A DNA stretch of 6,874 bases, from the NCBI RefSeq assembly GCF_030530635.1, contig NZ_JAUMUL010000098.1, positions 1 to 6,874 on the forward strand, in the 5' to 3' direction. Positions within the stretch are counted from its first letter, which is position 1; each line of letters begins with the position of its first letter. Below the pieces are notes generated by a model that was given only the letters and a program-made list of their open reading frames with translations, did no database searches and was not told the DNA's origin. Origin of the DNA: Actinomyces sp. GTDB taxonomy: Bacteria; Actinomycetota; Actinomycetes; Actinomycetales; Actinomycetaceae. The position numbers and the translations under genes were made by a program. Positions 1 through 5,643 of this stretch are shown here, in pieces.

Positions 1-897
1 CCTGGGCCGGGGTGATGCGCCCGGGCAGGGCCTGGTGGCCTCGCTCGGTGTTGTAGATGTGGTCGAAGGCGTCTACCTGGGCCTGGAGTTCGGCGATGGT
101 GTGGGCCAGGGGCTGAGCGTCGAGGTAGCGGAACAGGGTTTGGTGGAAGCGCTCGTTGTTGCCCTGGGTGGTTGGCTTGTACGGCTTGCCGGTGATCGCC
201 TGGGTCCCGAGAGTCCTGACGTGTTCTACCAGCGCGCCCTGCATGCCCCGCCTGGTGGGGTTCAGGGCAGCACCGTTGCGCTGGGGTACCCCGTAGCGGG
301 CGACGGCCCGGTCGAAAACCGCGATAGCCGCCTGGCTGGTCTCGGCGGCGGCGACCAGGGACGCCACCGCCAAGCGCGAGTGATCGTCGATGAGCCGGGG
401 AGATCACGCACTTGCGCCCTCCGACGAGCACGTACTCGGTGGCGCCCCGTCTGCCAGCAGGCGTTCGGAGCCGGGTAGACAAACCGCCTCCACGCAGACC
501 TAGGCCGCTTGTGCAGCTCGCGTCTTGCCACGCCCCGTTGGCCGAAGATGCGCGACAGCGCTGCAGGCGAGGGCGCGTCCAGTCCCATTGCCACCATCTT
601 GTCATGAACCGATACCGGCCCATGGTCCAGGCCGGAAGACGCCATTGAAGCGCGCACCGCCACCGCCTGGTCCTTGATGTCCTGGCCCAAGGCGGTAGGG
701 CTAGACCCCGGACGCCTGGACAGCGGCTCGAGGACAGCGGCCCGCCCCAGCTCAACGGCCCTGCGGCGCAGCTTGTAGAAGGTGTTGCGGCTGATGGCGT
801 GCTCGGCGCAAAACGAGGTCACCGCACCACGCGGGGCGTCGTCGGGCCACTGAGCAATCGCAAGTCTGATACGCGGGTCAACAGGATCATTACTCAC
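1..897 (-). pseudogene. Decayed DDE/rve transposase (IS481-like), 5' part intact, left end beyond the window
   Basis: Read from a GTG at 897, residues 1-149 form a helix-turn-helix region (about residues 24-50, SFCAEHAISRNTFYKLRRR) and a linker with SRRPGSSP, as in IS481-like transposases, ending at CWQ (451). The catalytic core then shifts frame twice. A second frame (443-402) reads ATEYVLVGGRKCVI. A third frame (394 to the left edge) reads LIDDHSRLAVASLV, then RYGVPQR, NGAALNP, GNNERFHQTLFRYL and PGRITPAQ. Each junction (450-444 and 401-395) holds seven bases where the family pattern leads me to expect six. The first catalytic Asp (W..D.T motif) is lost at the first junction. The segment that normally holds the second catalytic Asp, just before NG, is missing at 277/278. 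The catalytic Glu (152-154) remains. I conclude it is inactive. The family is recognised by motifs; the exact subgroup is uncertain. Confidence 0.85.
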
Positions 898-912
898 CGG
901 CCCATCACAGCC

Positions 913-983
913 GAACTGTCACCACCAACAACCCCCGAACCGTCACCGATGTCCTGAGGCAGAACTGTCACCGATGTCCTGAG
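913..983 (-). repeat. Three direct repeats, spacing 24-25 bp, at the IS end
   Basis: GAACTGTCACC (913-923), GAACCGTCACC (937-947) and GAACTGTCACC (962-972) lie 24 and 25 bp apart. The last two continue identically as GATGTCCTGAG (948-958 and 973-983), giving 22-bp copies that differ at one base. On the minus strand the core reads GGTGACAGTTC and points toward the transposase gene. Position and spacing suggest subterminal transposase-binding repeats of the IS. They could also be operator-like sites for the transposase promoter. Confidence 0.7.
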
Positions 984-1023
984 ACATAACAAGGTGTCTA
1001 GCACATGCAAACCTCCAAAAACA

Positions 1024-1099
1024 CGTGTGCTCGGACCGAAGTCGTGTCTGCGAGGCCAACACGTGTACTCGGGCAGGAGGCGTGTGCTCGGGCCCGTGG
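1024..1099. repeat. Tandem array of four degenerate 19-bp units
   Basis: Units start at 1024, 1043, 1062 and 1081, exactly 19 bp apart. Their cores read CGTGTGCTCGG, CGTGTCTGCGAGG, CGTGTACTCGGG and CGTGTGCTCGGG. CGTGT is invariant and the following CTCGG is kept in three of the four. The last 7-8 bases of each unit differ freely. The array lies just outside the inferred IS end and no open reading frame explains it. Its function is unknown; it could be phased protein-binding sites or decayed repeats. Confidence 0.7.
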
Positions 1100-1140
1100 G
1101 GTGGGGCTGCCGCGTCGACGGGCATGAGGCCGACGGGGCT

Positions 1141-1251
1141 GACACTTCGAACGGTCCACTGACGGTTCGTACATTGGCCCGACGCTTCGTCACTTAGCAT
1201 CAACGATTCGTCAGGTGAAGGTACGAGTCGTCAGGTGATCGCCCGAACCGT
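1141..1251. repeat. Tandem array of six degenerate 20-bp units
   Basis: Units start at 1141, 1161, 1181, 1202, 1222 and 1242, with spacings 20, 20, 21, 20 and 20. Their cores are GACACTTCGA, GACGGTTCGT, GACGCTTCGT, AACGATTCGT, TACGAGTCGT and CCCGAACCGT. Two neighbouring units also share the longer word TCGTCAGGTGA (1208-1218 and 1228-1238). The consensus is roughly GACGNTTCGT, followed by about ten variable bases. The sixth unit is the weakest. The core resembles the reverse complement of the IS-end repeats at 913-983. Function unknown. Confidence 0.65.
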
Positions 1252-1535
1252 CCCGGCCAATCCGCCGACACCCGCAGCGATCCACCGCACCCGAACCACT
1301 GACATCCGCCAACACCCACCAAATCCAACTCTTCCTGCCGAAAGATGCGGTAGCCGGAGGCTTGTCACCCCGCCGGCAGCACCTCCACGCAATCAAGTCC
1401 TTCCCCTACAATCACACAGAAAACACGGTAACTTCGCAGCGGCGAGTCACCCCCATGAATAACCCTCCGGGTACCGGCCACATCTCAACGCTTTCCCGGC
1501 CCGCGTTCCATTTGCCTCACTAGCGCTAACTTCTA
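1252..1535. other. Gene-free stretch, nothing recognised
   Basis: I see no credible coding region, RNA gene or clear promoter here. The sequence is rich in C on the plus strand (many ACCC and CCAC runs) at about 1260-1320. It then becomes less GC-rich around 1390-1445, with AATCACACAGAAAACACGG at 1409-1427. A short 8-bp palindrome TAGCGCTA occurs at 1521-1528. None of these is enough to assign a function. Confidence 0.5.
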
Positions 1536-1575
1536 CGCCGACAGCCTTGCGGCGTGTATCGCCTGCGTGTCGGCG
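1536..1575. repeat. Inverted repeat, 8-bp arms
   Basis: CGCCGACA (1536-1543) and TGTCGGCG (1568-1575) are perfect inverted copies with 24 bases between them. The loop itself contains GGCG-TGTAT-CGCC (1551-1563), which could form a small inner stem. No T-tract follows on either strand and no gene ends nearby, so a terminator role is not supported. Confidence 0.35.
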
Positions 1576-1832
1576 ACGGGATGTCACAGGGCGCGCAGTT
1601 GCGTGGACGAGGCCGACGGTCGGCTGTGCGCGGGAACCGGGGCTGCTCCGCCGTAGCCGGACGGACCGTGAGCCCGAGGGACGGCTGCACGTGGGAGCGG
1701 GGTTGGCCAGTTTGGAGTCGGCCTGGCTGATCAGCCAAGGGTCGACTGCGCGTAAAAGCGGGAGGGGGATGTTACCGGCCGTTATGCGGTTAGGGCCTTG
1801 AGGGGCGGCGGTACCTGGGAACTGGGCCTGCC
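1558..1832. repeat. Degenerate tandem repeat, period about 61 bp
   Basis: The clearest units start at 1619, 1680 and 1741, exactly 61 bp apart: GTCGGCTGTGCGCGGGAACC, GACGGCTGCACGTGGGAGCG and GTCGACTGCGCGTAAAAGCG. Hand counts over the full 61 bp give 34 matches for units one and two, 30 for two and three, and 26 for one and three, mostly in the first 22-24 bases. Weaker copies seem to lie before (ATCGCCTGCGTGTCGG at 1558) and after (GGCGGTACCTGGGAACTGGG at 1807, about three periods plus 2 bp from the first clear unit). A period of 61 is not a multiple of three, so this is not a protein repeat. Confidence 0.5.
1724..1737. repeat. Perfect 14-bp palindrome
   Basis: TGGCTGATCAGCCA is its own reverse complement, with no loop. 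It sits in the second clear unit of the 61-bp array and is not conserved in the other units. It could be a protein-binding operator or chance. Confidence 0.4.
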
Positions 1833-1855
1833 CAGTGCGCCACTGCGACGGCTGC

Positions 1856-1882
1856 TGGGCGGTCGCCGGCCAGGCCCGCCCA
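1856..1882 (-). terminator. Probable hairpin terminator of pmt
   Basis: Reading the minus strand, TGGGCGG (1882-1876) pairs with CCGCCCA (1862-1856). An inner GCC (1875-1873)/GGC (1867-1865) continues the stem after a two-base bulge, with a five-base loop. This gives about ten GC-rich base pairs starting eight bases after the pmt stop codon. No U-tract follows, which is common for actinobacterial hairpin terminators but makes the call less certain. Confidence 0.45.
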
Positions 1883-1889
1883 CTCCGAC

Positions 1890-3797
1890 TCATACCCAGG
1901 ACTTCAGCCACATGTGCCAGTGCCAGAAGGAGTAGGGCACCGTCTGGCCTGTCCAGATCGGCCACCACGCGAGCGCAAACAGCACCGCTGCCGTCAGCAC
2001 GCCGGCGATCAGGGCCATGCCCTCGCCGCGGATGCGCCACGACGGCACACCGGCCCACGCCTCGGGCACGCGCAGCCGCGCAGGCCGCATGCCGAAACCG
2101 AAGTAGGCGGCGATAGGTCCCCGCGGATAGATGCGGCCCGGCCCGATCACATCTTCATTGAGCAGACGCTCCTCTTCGCTGGCGGCGGCCGATCCTGGAA
2201 CCGGCGGAAGCAACCCGGCAGCAGAGCCGAGTGCTAGCACCAGCACCAGCACCACGCAGGGGAGGAAGGCGACCGTGTAGAACGTGAAGATCGTTCGGTT
2301 CGAGTAGATGAACCACGGCAGGTACATGCCGACGTAGCCGATCAGCGGCACCCACACGCGCCAGTCCCGGTTACGGATCGCAAGGGCCACGAATACAAAG
2401 ACCAACGCGGGCACGGCCGCCCACCAGATGGGGATGTTCCCGATCGATGTAATCGCCTGAATGCAGCGGTCCGAGCCGCAGTCGGCACCGGCCATGTCTT
2501 CGGTGCCCTGCCAATAGAAGGATGTCGGACGCCATTGCACCAGCCACCCGATCGGCTTGGACATGTAAGGATGCTGGGAGTCCAGTCCGACATGGAAGTT
2601 ATACATCGACAGGTGATATTCGAACAGATCATTGAGTGCATCGGGTAGCCACGAGCGCGCCACAGTGCCCGTTTGGGCGCGCTGTGCCGCCGCCCAGCCG
2701 TGGTTGTGGGCGCCGTCATGCAGGAACCAAGGGCCCCAGCCCGCACCCAGGTAGACGAGGAAGGCCACCGGAACCAGGCGAATGAAGTCGCCGATGCCGC
2801 GGGAGACGATCCCCTCCAGGAACCAGGCGCGAGCCCCGACTCGCCTCAGCGCCAGCGTGTCCCAGACGACGACGAGGATACCGGTGGCCGCCAATAGGTA
2901 GGCACCCGACCACTTCACCGAACAGACCAGCCCGACTGCCACGCCCGTTGCCAACAGCCACGGACGCAGGTGGGCCCTGGGCGCCAGGGGCGCGGGTTTC
3001 GATGCGTCGGTGGGTACGCCTGCCAGATCCGCTGCCAGGTGCGCCCGAGACCATTCCCGGTCGCGCACGAGGCAGTACAGCGCGACCGTCGCGAACAGAC
3101 TGATGAACCCGTCCAACAGGCCGATCCTCGACTCGGTGATGCCGACGCCGTCGATCGCCAGCAGCAGACCCGCTAGACCCGCCAGAAGTGGGGAACGGGT
3201 CAGGTGCAGTGTCAGGCGCGCCAGCACCACGACCGTCAGAATGCCCGCCAGCGCCGGCATGACTCGCCAGCCGAAGGAGGAGTCTGCGCCGAACAGCTGC
3301 ATCCCCAGTCCTATCAGCCACTTGCCCAACTGCGGGTGCACCACATAGCTGGCCTCGGTTGTCAGCGCTGAGAAGTCCCCCCGGGCGAAGAGCTCATCAG
3401 CGCCGTCAGACCACACGGACTCATAGCCGTTGCGCCACAGGGCGTAGCCCTCTTTGACGTAGTAGATCTCATCGAACATGAGCTGATGCGGGTGGCCCAG
3501 ACCCACCAGGCGGGTCAATGCGGCAACCAGCCCGGCCAGTGCCGTGGCGATCCACCCGTTGATCCGGGTTGCTTTGGGCAGCACGGTACCGAGCGGATCC
3601 AGCCCCAGTAGGGAGCGCAGCTGATTCTCGGTGCGCGGCTCCGCAGCCTCCTGGGTGGCTGACGGCTCCGCGGCGTCAGAGTCCGTGGCCCGGTCGGCGG
3701 CGGAGGACTCCTCGTGTGTGGCGGTCACCCCAAGAGGATCGTCGGGGGTGGGCTGCGTATCGGTACCATCCGGCGAAGCGGCACAGGACGAAGTCAC
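1890..3797 (-). CDS. pmt: Protein O-mannosyltransferase (GT39 family)
   Basis: This 635-residue polytopic membrane protein is predicted to transfer mannose from polyprenyl-phospho-mannose to Ser/Thr of secreted proteins at the outer face of the membrane. Residues 1-60 are a hydrophilic, acidic, Ala/Thr-rich cytoplasmic tail. After the first helix (about 82-100) comes the catalytic-loop motif FDEIYY with the Asp-Glu pair at 109-110. HPQLGKW (154-160), SRIGLLDG (223-230), VKWSGAY (294-300) and HPYMSKPIGWL (409-419) follow the bacterial PMT pattern. The C-terminus is rich in Trp (about 611-634). It is longer than M. tuberculosis Rv1002c, mainly through the N-terminal tail and a charged loop at 533-592. 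The start is GTG. No Shine-Dalgarno is seen, but TAGACT ends 7 nt upstream, suggesting a leaderless mRNA. It is divergent from rsmI, as in mycobacteria. A start further downstream cannot be excluded. Confidence 0.93.
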   Translation of the reverse strand: MTSSCAASPDGTDTQPTPDDPLGVTATHEESSAADRATDSDAAEPSATQEAAEPRTENQLRSLLGLDPLGTVLPKATRINGWIATALAGLVAALTRLVGLGHPHQLMFDEIYYVKEGYALWRNGYESVWSDGADELFARGDFSALTTEASYVVHPQLGKWLIGLGMQLFGADSSFGWRVMPALAGILTVVVLARLTLHLTRSPLLAGLAGLLLAIDGVGITESRIGLLDGFISLFATVALYCLVRDREWSRAHLAADLAGVPTDASKPAPLAPRAHLRPWLLATGVAVGLVCSVKWSGAYLLAATGILVVVWDTLALRRVGARAWFLEGIVSRGIGDFIRLVPVAFLVYLGAGWGPWFLHDGAHNHGWAAAQRAQTGTVARSWLPDALNDLFEYHLSMYNFHVGLDSQHPYMSKPIGWLVQWRPTSFYWQGTEDMAGADCGSDRCIQAITSIGNIPIWWAAVPALVFVFVALAIRNRDWRVWVPLIGYVGMYLPWFIYSNRTIFTFYTVAFLPCVVLVLVLALGSAAGLLPPVPGSAAASEEERLLNEDVIGPGRIYPRGPIAAYFGFGMRPARLRVPEAWAGVPSWRIRGEGMALIAGVLTAAVLFALAWWPIWTGQTVPYSFWHWHMWLKSWV

Positions 3798-3804
3798 ACC
3801 GATG

Positions 3805-3810
3805 AGTCTA
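3805..3810 (-). promoter_or_regulatory. -10 element of pmt, leaderless spacing
   Basis: On the minus strand TAGACT (the TANNNT pattern) is followed by seven bases and then the GTG start at 3797. Transcription would therefore begin at or next to the start codon. No convincing -35 hexamer is seen, and the expected -35 position falls inside the rsmI start region. Confidence 0.5.
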
Positions 3811-3820
3811 GGGCGGCCTT

Positions 3821-3826
3821 CATACT
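3821..3826 (+). promoter_or_regulatory. -10 element of rsmI, leaderless spacing
   Basis: CATACT keeps the key A2 and T6 of TATAAT. It is followed by seven bases (GGGGGCC) and the ATG at 3834, and no purine-rich ribosome binding site lies closer. It sits 10 bp from the opposing pmt -10, so the two promoters share a 36-bp gap. Confidence 0.5.
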
Positions 3827-3833
3827 GGGGGCC

Positions 3834-4769
3834 ATGAGTCAGGACATGAGTGACGCCACGCCTGCGGATGACTTCGACCTCGTACCGGATGCGGACGGTG
3901 CGTTTACGGGGGAGGCCGCGCCGCGTCCGGGTACCATCACCCTGGCCGCAACGCCGATCGGGAATACCGCCGATGCCTCATCCCGCCTGCGCATGGCCCT
4001 GGAACGGGCCGACGTCGTTGCAGCGGAGGACACGCGCCGCGTGTTCGGCCTGGCGCGTCGACTGGGGGTGCGGGTGAACGGCCGCGTGACGACTTTCCAC
4101 GAGCACAATGAGAACGTCCGGATTCCGGAACTGCTCGGGCGTGCTCGGGCGGGCGACGCTGTTCTGGTTGTCTCCGACGCCGGCATGCCCGGCGTTTCCG
4201 ATCCCGGTTACAGGCTGGTGGCCGCCGCTGCCGACGCCGCCGTCCCCCTCACTGTCGCACCAGGGCCGTCCGCGGTGCTCACCGCCCTGGTGCTGTCCGG
4301 ACTGGCCGCTGACCGATTCACCTTTGAGGGATTCGTTCCCCGCAAGGCGGGGGAACGTCATCGTGCCCTGGCCGCACTGGCGGACGAGCCGCGCACCATG
4401 GTGTTCCTGGAATCACCCCGGCGCACCCACGAGACGCTGGTGTCCATGGCAGAGATCTTCGGCGCCGAGCGCCGCGCCGCACTGTGTCGGGAGCTCACCA
4501 AGACTCATGAGGAGGTGAGGCGGGCGAAGCTGGGTGAACTGGCGGACAGCACGGCCGACGGCGTGCTGGGGGAGGTGGTGCTGGTGGTCGCCGGGGCGCC
4601 TCCACACGCGGTGGATCTGGAAGCGGCAGGCGCTGAGGCATTGGCTCTCGCCAATGCCGGCATGCGGCTCAAGGCTGCCGCCGCGGAGATTGCGTCTCGA
4701 ATCGGCGCCCGCCCCAACGAGGTGTACCGGGCGGCGCTAGCGCTGCGTGACGCCGGTGCTGGCGCCTGA
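3834..4769 (+). CDS. rsmI: 16S rRNA (cytidine(1402)-2'-O)-methyltransferase RsmI
   Basis: RsmI methylates the 2'-O of C1402 in the decoding centre of 16S rRNA, using S-adenosylmethionine, and acts in the cytoplasm. The 311-residue product has the tetrapyrrole-methylase-like fold motifs of the family in order: LAATPIGN (37-44), AAEDTRR (63-69), VSDAGMPGVSDPG (113-125), the SAM-site APGPSA (142-147), FEGFVPRK (164-171), FLESPRR (191-197), RELTKTHEE (219-227) and GEVVLVVAG (246-254). The first 33 residues are an acidic extension before the conserved core, making it somewhat longer than usual for the family. The frame stays open upstream to 3714, but that would overlap pmt. ATG 3834 is preferred because of the -10 hexamer 7 nt upstream; ATG 3846 is an alternative. 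Its stop is four bases from the stop of the convergent gene. Confidence 0.95.
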   Translation: MSQDMSDATPADDFDLVPDADGAFTGEAAPRPGTITLAATPIGNTADASSRLRMALERADVVAAEDTRRVFGLARRLGVRVNGRVTTFHEHNENVRIPELLGRARAGDAVLVVSDAGMPGVSDPGYRLVAAAADAAVPLTVAPGPSAVLTALVLSGLAADRFTFEGFVPRKAGERHRALAALADEPRTMVFLESPRRTHETLVSMAEIFGAERRAALCRELTKTHEEVRRAKLGELADSTADGVLGEVVLVVAGAPPHAVDLEAAGAEALALANAGMRLKAAAAEIASRIGARPNEVYRAALALRDAGAGA

Positions 4770-4778
4770 AGGCTCAGG
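4765..4778. other. Small hairpin joining two convergent stop codons
   Basis: CCTGA (4765-4769) and TCAGG (4774-4778) are perfect inverted copies around AGGC. The TGA of rsmI and the TGA (TCA on the plus strand) of the opposing gene are parts of the two arms. Five base pairs are too few for an intrinsic terminator on their own. No other terminator is seen between the genes, so the transcripts probably overlap. Confidence 0.35.
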
Positions 4779-5604
4779 ACTCCGGCCTGCCGTTCGACGG
4801 GGGCATCGGACGGTAGACCACCTGCTGCGGGGCCAGGCCGTAACTGCCCGGTGGTGGGGCGGCTGCCTGCGGGGCCGACGCCGTCGTCGGCGCAACGGGG
4901 AGCGGGGGCTGGACCCCAACGTACTGGCCGCTGGACACAGGTTGAGGGGGGACTGGGGCATAGCCCGGCTGTGGGCCGGGACTCCCATAGGGTATGGAGG
5001 CGCCCGTGGGCGGGTGGGCGGCCAGGCGCCCCACGGCGGCGCGGGTGCGGCTGCGCCGCCGTAGCACCAGCCAGATCACCCCGACGGAAGTTGCGATCAA
5101 CCCCAGCAGGCCCAAGACGAAGGAAACTGCGGCAGTAGCCGCGCCGCGAGTGCTCTCGGGGGAGAGCACCGCGAGATTGATGACGATCTCATCGTCGCCG
5201 TCGCAGGAGAGCGTGTAATTGCCGGCAGCGGCCGAGCGGAATCCCAGTATCTGCTGTCGGCCGCTGATCTGACCGCCCTTCGAGGGGCGCACATCGATCG
5301 CCGTCCCCACCGGGTCCAGGACCGTGCAGGAGATGGCGGTGTCGGAGGAGTACAGCCCGTACTCCGTGTCCTCCAACAGCACCAGTACCATCTGGGTGCC
5401 GTCGCGGTTGACCGTGACGTAGTTCTCGTCAGCGACGGTAGGCGTAATCCGCAGGGCCACAACGAACAGGCCGATAGCCACCGTCAGTAGCACTGCGCCC
5501 ACGATCGTGATGATGCGCGGCAGCTTCAAAGAGGGCAGTCCATCCGCGTCCACTCCCCGCGGTGGACCACCGGGCATCGGCACGGGCCCATTCCCAATCG
5601 CCAT
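4774..5604 (-). CDS. Two-helix membrane protein with two-Cys extracytoplasmic domain and Pro-rich tail
   Basis: Function is not recognised. From ATG 5604 the product is 276 residues. A Pro/Gly-rich N-terminus is followed by a first helix at about 31-51 (IITIVGAVLLTVAIGLFVVA), then an extracytoplasmic domain (52-155) with YGLY (82-85), Cys93 and Cys134. A second helix (157-182) follows, then RRRSRTR, a stop-transfer cluster that places the C-terminus inside. The last 90 residues are rich in Pro, Ala, Gly and Gln. The two cysteines could form a disulfide in a beta-sandwich-like domain (inference). ATG 5604 is chosen over an in-frame GTG at 5637 because GCAGG ends 6 nt upstream; a stronger AGGAGG ends 13 nt upstream. 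It lies 39 bp after its paralogue and is probably cotranscribed with it. Confidence 0.85.
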   Translation of the reverse strand: MAIGNGPVPMPGGPPRGVDADGLPSLKLPRIITIVGAVLLTVAIGLFVVALRITPTVADENYVTVNRDGTQMVLVLLEDTEYGLYSSDTAISCTVLDPVGTAIDVRPSKGGQISGRQQILGFRSAAAGNYTLSCDGDDEIVINLAVLSPESTRGAATAAVSFVLGLLGLIATSVGVIWLVLRRRSRTRAAVGRLAAHPPTGASIPYGSPGPQPGYAPVPPQPVSSGQYVGVQPPLPVAPTTASAPQAAAPPPGSYGLAPQQVVYRPMPPSNGRPES

Positions 5605-5617
5605 CGTGAACCTGCTG

Positions 5618-5623
5618 CCTCCT
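5618..5623 (-). promoter_or_regulatory. Candidate ribosome binding site
   Basis: AGGAGG on the minus strand lies 13 nt before ATG 5604, longer than the usual spacing. The nearer AGCAGG (5611-5616) is weaker but better spaced, with six bases before the ATG. Both sit inside the 39-bp gap between the two membrane-protein genes and support an internal start rather than GTG 5637. Confidence 0.45.
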
Positions 5624-5643
5624 AGCTGAATCCCCACCCAGGA

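Larger units (their letters stand above)
1..991 (-). mobile_element. Insertion sequence remnant, one end only
   Basis: This is the decayed transposase plus its upstream flank. The flank holds three direct repeats, and the last of them runs into GACATAACA at 983-991. Read on the minus strand, the flank starts TGTTATGTCTCAGGACATCG, which is plausible for an IS terminal inverted repeat beginning with TG. The other end lies left of the window, so neither the matching inverted repeat nor a target-site duplication can be seen. The boundary at 991 is an inference. Confidence 0.5.

Noticed and set aside
35..478. Plus-strand open frame of 147 codons
   Set aside because: It lies antisense to the transposase reading frames on the minus strand, and its translation has no recognisable domain.
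894..1203. Overlapping minus-strand open frames in the repeat region
   Set aside because: They simply read through the IS-end repeats and the 19- and 20-bp arrays, have low-complexity Arg/Ser/Pro content and lack a ribosome binding site.
1024..1251. CRISPR array
   Set aside because: The conserved cores are about 10 bp and degenerate, the variable parts are only 7-10 bp, and no cas gene is present.
1024..1251. Plasmid-type iteron origin
   Set aside because: The 19-20-bp period fits iterons, but the units are too diverged, there is no replication initiator gene, and the flanking genes are chromosomal housekeeping genes.
1252..1889. tRNA or other structured RNA gene
   Set aside because: I looked for a cloverleaf with a T-loop GTTCRA motif and paired acceptor arms and found none.
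1447..2058. Minus-strand open frame of 203 codons overlapping the end of pmt
   Set aside because: Part of it is an out-of-frame reading of pmt. The rest crosses the 61-bp array, whose period is not a multiple of three. No membrane or domain pattern is seen.
3714..3833. N-terminal extension of rsmI by 40 residues
   Set aside because: It overlaps the pmt coding start in antisense, has no family similarity, and ATG 3834 has correctly spaced promoter evidence.
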